Assembly: GCA_944386395.1 (NCBI GenBank)
Contig: CALXAZ010000149.1
Location: 1 to 9,913 of the forward strand
From: an uncultured Clostridia bacterium
GTDB taxonomy: Bacteria; Bacillota; Clostridia; Oscillospirales; JAAYOS01
Length of the DNA stretch: 9,913 nt
Direction: 5' to 3'
In this document: positions 6,291-9,913 of the stretch, one piece after another
How the letters are laid out: each line of letters begins with the position of its first letter
Numbering within the stretch: position 1 is the stretch's first letter
Notes under the pieces: generated by a model
Databases searched by the model: none
The model's input: only the letters and a program-made list of their open reading frames with translations
Told to the model about the DNA's origin: nothing
Position numbers and translations under genes: made by a program

Positions 6291-6548
6291 ATGATTCTTG
6301 ATGAAATGCGCAATGAAATTGATAATATAGATTGTGAGATGGTGCGTTTGTTTGAAAAACGTATGAATATATCAAAGAAGATAGGGGATTACAAAGCAGA
6401 ACATGGTTTACCTATATATGATGCAGAGCGCGAAAAGGCTGTACTTACCAGCAAGGTAGCGCTTTTGAAGGATAAAGGGTTAGAGCCTGCCTTACGTAGC
6501 TTTTATGAAGGGCTATTTAGGGTAAGCAGAGAATATCAAAAAAGATAA
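6291..6548 (+). CDS. Monofunctional AroQ-type chorismate mutase
   Basis: This 85-residue all-alpha protein would convert chorismate to prephenate, the branch point toward phenylalanine and tyrosine, as a cytoplasmic dimer. Compared with the Escherichia coli P-protein mutase domain the active-site set is complete: Arg7, Arg24, Lys35, Asp44, Arg47, Glu48, and at the C-terminus Ser79 and Gln83 (equivalent to R11, R28, K39, D48, R51, E52, S84, Q88). The length is that of a stand-alone mutase, with no fused dehydratase or dehydrogenase. AAGGTGAAG before the ATG overlaps the end of the GNAT gene, five bases separating the two. No other aromatic amino acid gene is nearby, so its placement with lon is unusual. 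Confidence 0.92.
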   Translation: MILDEMRNEIDNIDCEMVRLFEKRMNISKKIGDYKAEHGLPIYDAEREKAVLTSKVALLKDKGLEPALRSFYEGLFRVSREYQKR

Positions 6549-6571
6549 GCTGGATCTGGAATGGAGAAAAT

Positions 6572-9037
6572 ATGCCGGGAAAAATAATTATTCAACAGGT
6601 TATGCCGCTTCTTGCCCTGAGGGGGCTGACGGTATTTCCAAACATGATATTGCATTTTGATGTGGGTAGGGAAAAATCTGTAAAGGCGCTGGACAGTTCT
6701 TTAAAAGAAGGACAGCCGATACTTCTAGCGGCACAAAAAGACATAAGGGATGAAGATCCGACTATTGATGAGATATATAAAGTAGGAACGGTGTCTGAAA
6801 TCAAACAGATTGTCCGGCTTCCAGGCGGGAACGTTCGGCTTTTGGTAGAGGGCAAATATCGTGCTAAAATTATAAAAGCGGAGCAGACAGAGCCGCATTT
6901 TACCGTATTGGCTGAAGAAATAGAAGAGACCAGCCCTAGGGTTTCAGCAAAACGGATCGAAGCACTTATGCGCGAAGCACAGGATGCTTTCTTGGGGTAT
7001 GCTGAAGTGGCACCCCGTATGACGCCAGAAGTGATTACAAACGTACGAACTGTTGAAGAACCGGGTTATTTAGCTGATTATATTGCGCAGAATATTGCTG
7101 CAAAATATACAGATAAACAGGAAATATTGGAGCAGCCAAATAAGATAAAAAGGCTTGAAAGATTATGTGTATTATTGCGCCGTGAGACAGAGATACTTGA
7201 GACTGAAATAGAAATAAATACACGTGTGCGTGAGCAGCTTGGAAGAAATCAGCGTGATTATTTTTTGCGTGAACAGCTGAGGCTCATACAGCACGAGCTG
7301 GGAGAAGCGGAGCCTAATGATGATGCCTCTGGGTACGAAGAAAAAATACGTGCGCTGGGTCTGAAAAAAGAACATGAGGAAAAGCTTCTCAAAGAGTTAT
7401 CAAGGTTATCATATGTACCTCAAAATTCATCTGAAGCTGCTGTTATAAAGACATACCTCGACACTTGTCTAGAGCTTCCGTGGAATACTACTACCCAAGA
7501 CAGGATTGATCTGGAAAAAATAGCAAAGGCTATGGATGCGGATCATTATGGTCTGGAAAAAGTAAAAAATCGGATTTTGGAATTTATGGCAGTAAAGCAG
7601 CTTGCTCCAGATATAAAGGGACAGATAATTTGCTTGGTTGGACCGCCTGGCGTTGGAAAGACTTCGATAGCAATGTCTCTTGCTGGTGCAATAGGGAGAA
7701 GGATGAGCAGGTTGTCGTTGGGAGGAGTTCATGACGAGGCGGAGATACGCGGTCACAGGCGCACCTATGTTGGGGCGATGCCTGGGCGCATTATAAATGC
7801 AATACGTCAGGCTGGCAGTAAAAATGCACTTATTCTCCTTGATGAAATTGACAAGCTGGGAAGCGACTATCGCGGAGATCCGGCGTCTGCGTTGCTTGAA
7901 GTGCTAGATTCAGAGCAGAACAGCACATTTATGGATCATTATATTGAGATACCCTTTGATCTTTCAGAGGTGTTGTTTGTAACTACTGCAAATACTTTGA
8001 ATACTATTCCGCGCCCACTGCTCGACCGTATGGAAGTGATAGAGATATCCAGCTATACAGACGAAGAAAAAGTCCAGATAATCAAGAGGCATATCCTGCC
8101 TAAACAGATGAAAAGGCATGGTCTCAGCGGGCACACTCTTCGGGTGACCGATGGTGCCATACGAGAGGCAATATCGTGTTATGCAAAGGAGTCCGGGGTG
8201 CGCCAGTTGGAGAGAGAAATTGCGTCTATATGCCGCAAAGCGGCAAAGATGATTGTTTCGGGGGAGGCAAAGCGGGTAACAGTTACAGCCGGAAAGATCG
8301 AAAGCTTTCTTGGACCGCGTAAATATAAACCCGAAAGTATGCACCGACGTGATGAGATAGGAGTTGTTTGTGGGCTTGCGTGGACTTCTGTTGGAGGGGA
8401 GATACTTGAAGTTGAAGTGAGTGTCATAGATGGAGATGGGCGTATAGAGCTTACTGGAAATTTGGGAAATGTGATGAAAGAATCTGTGCGAATAGCAATA
8501 AGTTGTATACGAAGCAGGGCAAAATCGCTTGGAATAGATCCAGATTTTCACAAAAAGAAGGATATTCATATACATTTTCCTGAAGGAGCTGTACCAAAAG
8601 ATGGTCCCTCTGCAGGTATAACTGTTGCAACAGCAATAGTTTCTGCACTTACTTCTGCGCCGGTTTACGGGAATATTGCAATGACTGGCGAGATATCGCT
8701 TCGTGGTCGCGTACTGCCAATTGGGGGTTTGCGCGAAAAAACTATGGCAGCATATAGGAATGGGATACGTACAGTTATTATCCCGACCGATAATCTTTCC
8801 GATTTAGAAGAGATAGATAAAACAGTGAGACAAGCAATGAGCTTTATAACTGTTGATACAGTGGACAAGGTGTTTAGTGCAGCGATTGATTTTGCTGCAG
8901 CATCACCGGAGCCAATAGAGGAGTGTGAAGAAAAAGAAATCAGTGCTCCCAAAGACAATAAAAAACCAGTCGAGCCACAGGACGATGTGCCCCCGCTGAA
9001 TGGAGTGGATGACAGAGAGGTGCGTTATGAATGTTAA
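6572..9037 (+). CDS. lon: ATP-dependent endopeptidase Lon
   Basis: This 821-residue protease degrades misfolded and regulatory proteins as a cytoplasmic hexamer. Domains in order: Lon N-terminal (LAN) domain from about residue 11 (MPLLALRGLTVFPNMILHFD) to about 205; helical and coiled-coil linker to about 310; AAA+ module with Walker A GPPGVGKT (357-364) and Walker B LLDEID (Asp424, Glu425), sensor region TTANTLNTIPRPLLDRMEV; and the S16 protease domain with catalytic Ser680 in PKDGPSAG and Lys723 in GLREKT, 43 residues apart as in E. coli. The catalytic fold ends about residue 774; the last 47 residues are an extra acidic, proline-containing tail. GGAG at 6563-6566 lies five bases before the ATG. 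No CIRCE or CtsR-like heat-shock operator was seen upstream. The last 11 bases overlap ysxC. Confidence 0.97.
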   Translation: MPGKIIIQQVMPLLALRGLTVFPNMILHFDVGREKSVKALDSSLKEGQPILLAAQKDIRDEDPTIDEIYKVGTVSEIKQIVRLPGGNVRLLVEGKYRAKIIKAEQTEPHFTVLAEEIEETSPRVSAKRIEALMREAQDAFLGYAEVAPRMTPEVITNVRTVEEPGYLADYIAQNIAAKYTDKQEILEQPNKIKRLERLCVLLRRETEILETEIEINTRVREQLGRNQRDYFLREQLRLIQHELGEAEPNDDASGYEEKIRALGLKKEHEEKLLKELSRLSYVPQNSSEAAVIKTYLDTCLELPWNTTTQDRIDLEKIAKAMDADHYGLEKVKNRILEFMAVKQLAPDIKGQIICLVGPPGVGKTSIAMSLAGAIGRRMSRLSLGGVHDEAEIRGHRRTYVGAMPGRIINAIRQAGSKNALILLDEIDKLGSDYRGDPASALLEVLDSEQNSTFMDHYIEIPFDLSEVLFVTTANTLNTIPRPLLDRMEVIEISSYTDEEKVQIIKRHILPKQMKRHGLSGHTLRVTDGAIREAISCYAKESGVRQLEREIASICRKAAKMIVSGEAKRVTVTAGKIESFLGPRKYKPESMHRRDEIGVVCGLAWTSVGGEILEVEVSVIDGDGRIELTGNLGNVMKESVRIAISCIRSRAKSLGIDPDFHKKKDIHIHFPEGAVPKDGPSAGITVATAIVSALTSAPVYGNIAMTGEISLRGRVLPIGGLREKTMAAYRNGIRTVIIPTDNLSDLEEIDKTVRQAMSFITVDTVDKVFSAAIDFAAASPEPIEECEEKEISAPKDNKKPVEPQDDVPPLNGVDDREVRYEC

Positions 9038-9623
9038 TCTTCATAACGTAGAATTTATCCGTTCAGCTGCATCAAAATCAGGTTTTATATTTGATTCGAT
9101 GCCAAAAATTGCTTTTGCGGGAAAATCTAATGTGGGGAAGTCCTCGACCATAAATGCACTTTTGAATAGAAAAAACTTTGCAAGGGTAGGGGATAGTCCA
9201 GGAAAAACTGTGCATGTGAACTATTTTCTGATAGATAAAAAAGTTTATTTTGTTGATCTACCGGGATATGGTTTTGCAAAGGTTTCGAAGGAAGAGCAGC
9301 AGCGGTGGGGGAGTCTCATGGATTCTTTTTTCACAATGAAGAATACAGTTGATTTTAGTGTCCTTATCGTTGATTTGCGTCATGCTCCAACTACCAATGA
9401 CTATGTCATGTGTAATTTTCTTAGAGAAACGAAAGCACCGTTTTTAGTAGCTGCCAACAAGATAGATAATATAAAAAAGTCCGATCTAGAAAGAAATATG
9501 TCTGTGATCCGGGAAAGCTTGGAGTTAGACAATGAGACAAAGATTATTGCATATTCTGCAAAGAAAAAACTTGGTATTGATATACTGTTGTCAGAAATAG
9601 CATCGACTTGGAATGATAAATAA
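9027..9623 (+). CDS. ysxC: Ribosome-biogenesis GTPase YsxC/EngB (YihA)
   Basis: This 198-residue P-loop GTPase of the TrmE-Era-EngA-EngB group is needed for late 50S subunit assembly. Motifs: G1 GKSNVGKS (32-39), G2 threonine in SPGKT (Thr62), G3 DLPGYG (78-83), G4 NKID (144-147), and G5 SAKK near the C-terminus. I chose ATG 9027 over the in-frame ATG at 9000: GAGG at 9017-9020 sits six bases before it and the resulting length and N-terminus match family members. G4 reads NKID where many EngB proteins have TKxD, a permitted variant. It overlaps lon by 11 bases, and the lon-ysxC order is the same as in Bacillus subtilis. A terminator follows directly. Confidence 0.96.
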   Translation: MNVNLHNVEFIRSAASKSGFIFDSMPKIAFAGKSNVGKSSTINALLNRKNFARVGDSPGKTVHVNYFLIDKKVYFVDLPGYGFAKVSKEEQQRWGSLMDSFFTMKNTVDFSVLIVDLRHAPTTNDYVMCNFLRETKAPFLVAANKIDNIKKSDLERNMSVIRESLELDNETKIIAYSAKKKLGIDILLSEIASTWNDK

Positions 9624-9657
9624 AACTACGGGAAAATATCCCCGTAGTTTTATTTTT
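9622..9657. terminator. Bidirectional Rho-independent terminator between ysxC and the integrase
   Basis: Stem AAAACTACGGG / CCCGTAGTTTT (9622-9632 with 9641-9651) has an 8-base loop and is followed by ATTTTT on the plus strand. On the minus strand the same stem ends in TTTTATTT, so it can end both ysxC and the convergent recombinase gene. It overlaps the stop codons of both genes. Confidence 0.9.
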
Positions 9658-9913
9658 GCTTTACCTTTGCAAGAGGGTTTGCCTTTGCTGCAAATTTAAG
9701 ATCCTGGCTTGTAACATGGGTATAAATTTCGGTGGTGTTTAAATGGTCGTGACCGAGAACTTCCTGGATCGTTCTCACATCCACTCCGGTTTGATGCATA
9801 AGCGTTGCGGCGGTATGACGCAGCTTGTGTGAAGAATGTTTTGAGGCATCCAATCCTGCGGCTGGAAGTGGTTTTTTGACCGTGGGATGCACTGCCGCAG
9901 TGCTGGTTCTAGT
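9650..9913 (-). CDS. Tyrosine recombinase/integrase, C-terminal catalytic part (5' end outside window)
   Basis: The frame is open to the right edge, so the GTG at 9892 is not taken as the start; 87 residues are visible, ending ANPLAKVKQK. The C-terminal catalytic motifs of the phage-integrase/XerC-XerD family are intact: HKLRHTAATLMHQTG (box II His and Arg), the second-histidine element VLGHDHLNTTEIYTHV, and the nucleophilic tyrosine in IYTHV. The first catalytic arginine and the DNA-binding N-terminal domain lie beyond the window. It is related to XerC-like chromosomal recombinases as much as to element integrases, and the visible part cannot decide between them. GC is about 48 percent by hand count, higher than ysxC (about 38 percent sampled). 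No attachment-site duplication is visible inside the window. Confidence 0.88.
   Translation of the reverse strand, partial: TRTSTAAVHPTVKKPLPAAGLDASKHSSHKLRHTAATLMHQTGVDVRTIQEVLGHDHLNTTEIYTHVTSQDLKFAAKANPLAKVKQK

Noticed and set aside
6549..6571. Possible heat-shock operator (CIRCE or CtsR box) before lon
   Set aside because: The 23-base gap has no inverted or tandem repeat of either type, and lon appears to be an internal operon gene.
7964..8575. Long minus-strand ORF of 203 codons
   Set aside because: It lies wholly inside lon, antisense to the AAA+ and protease domains; the translation has no recognisable domain, and the lon frame is intact and family-typical.
9000..9026. Earlier in-frame start for ysxC
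   Set aside because: No ribosome-binding site precedes it, while GAGG is properly spaced before ATG 9027 and the shorter protein has the usual length.

Overview
The window reads as chromosomal DNA from a spore-forming, low-GC Firmicute, most likely a member of the Clostridia. The grounds are a spoIIGA-sigE pair, a lon-ysxC pair in the order known from Bacillus, strong Shine-Dalgarno sequences of the GGAGG/GAGGTG type before most genes, one TTG start, and A/T-rich intergenic DNA with many U-tract terminators. Nearly everything is on the + strand; the two minus-strand genes lie near the ends. The window cuts a gene at each end.

Layout. (1) 1-194 is the 3' end of a probable SAM-dependent methyltransferase, which meets a small minus-strand membrane-protein ORF (196-411) tail to tail. 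(2) 489-944 is nrdR, the ATP-cone/zinc repressor of ribonucleotide reductase genes, closed by a strong terminator. (3) 1066-3984 is a three-gene run: a membrane-fusion (MacA/YknX-like) adaptor, a MacB/FtsX-like permease that overlaps it by 4 bases, and a protein I take to be of the DUF6873 (GME-fold) family. No ABC ATPase accompanies them. (4) 3985-4201 is a gene-free stretch holding a good sigma-A-type promoter that runs straight into a terminator, followed by a promoter with a perfect Spo0A box and 21-bp spacing, which is the architecture of the Bacillus spoIIG promoter. (5) 4202-5775 is spoIIGA-sigE, encoding the membrane aspartic protease and its substrate pro-sigma-E. sigG does not follow. 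(6) 5779-9623 is an apparent operon with its own promoter: GNAT acetyltransferase, AroQ chorismate mutase, Lon protease and the ribosome-assembly GTPase YsxC/EngB. It ends in a terminator that can work in both directions. (7) 9650-9913 (minus) is the catalytic C-terminal part of a tyrosine recombinase that continues past the window.

How the genes fit together. SpoIIGA and sigma-E form a known mother-cell activation circuit in sporulation, and the promoter in front of them looks directly Spo0A-controlled. Lon and YsxC are housekeeping functions. The adaptor-permease-DUF6873 group is the least understood part. No CRISPR array, rRNA, tRNA or complete mobile element was seen. Several listed start sites were moved downstream to an ATG or TTG with a proper Shine-Dalgarno sequence (minus-strand ORF, DUF6873, spoIIGA, sigE, ysxC).
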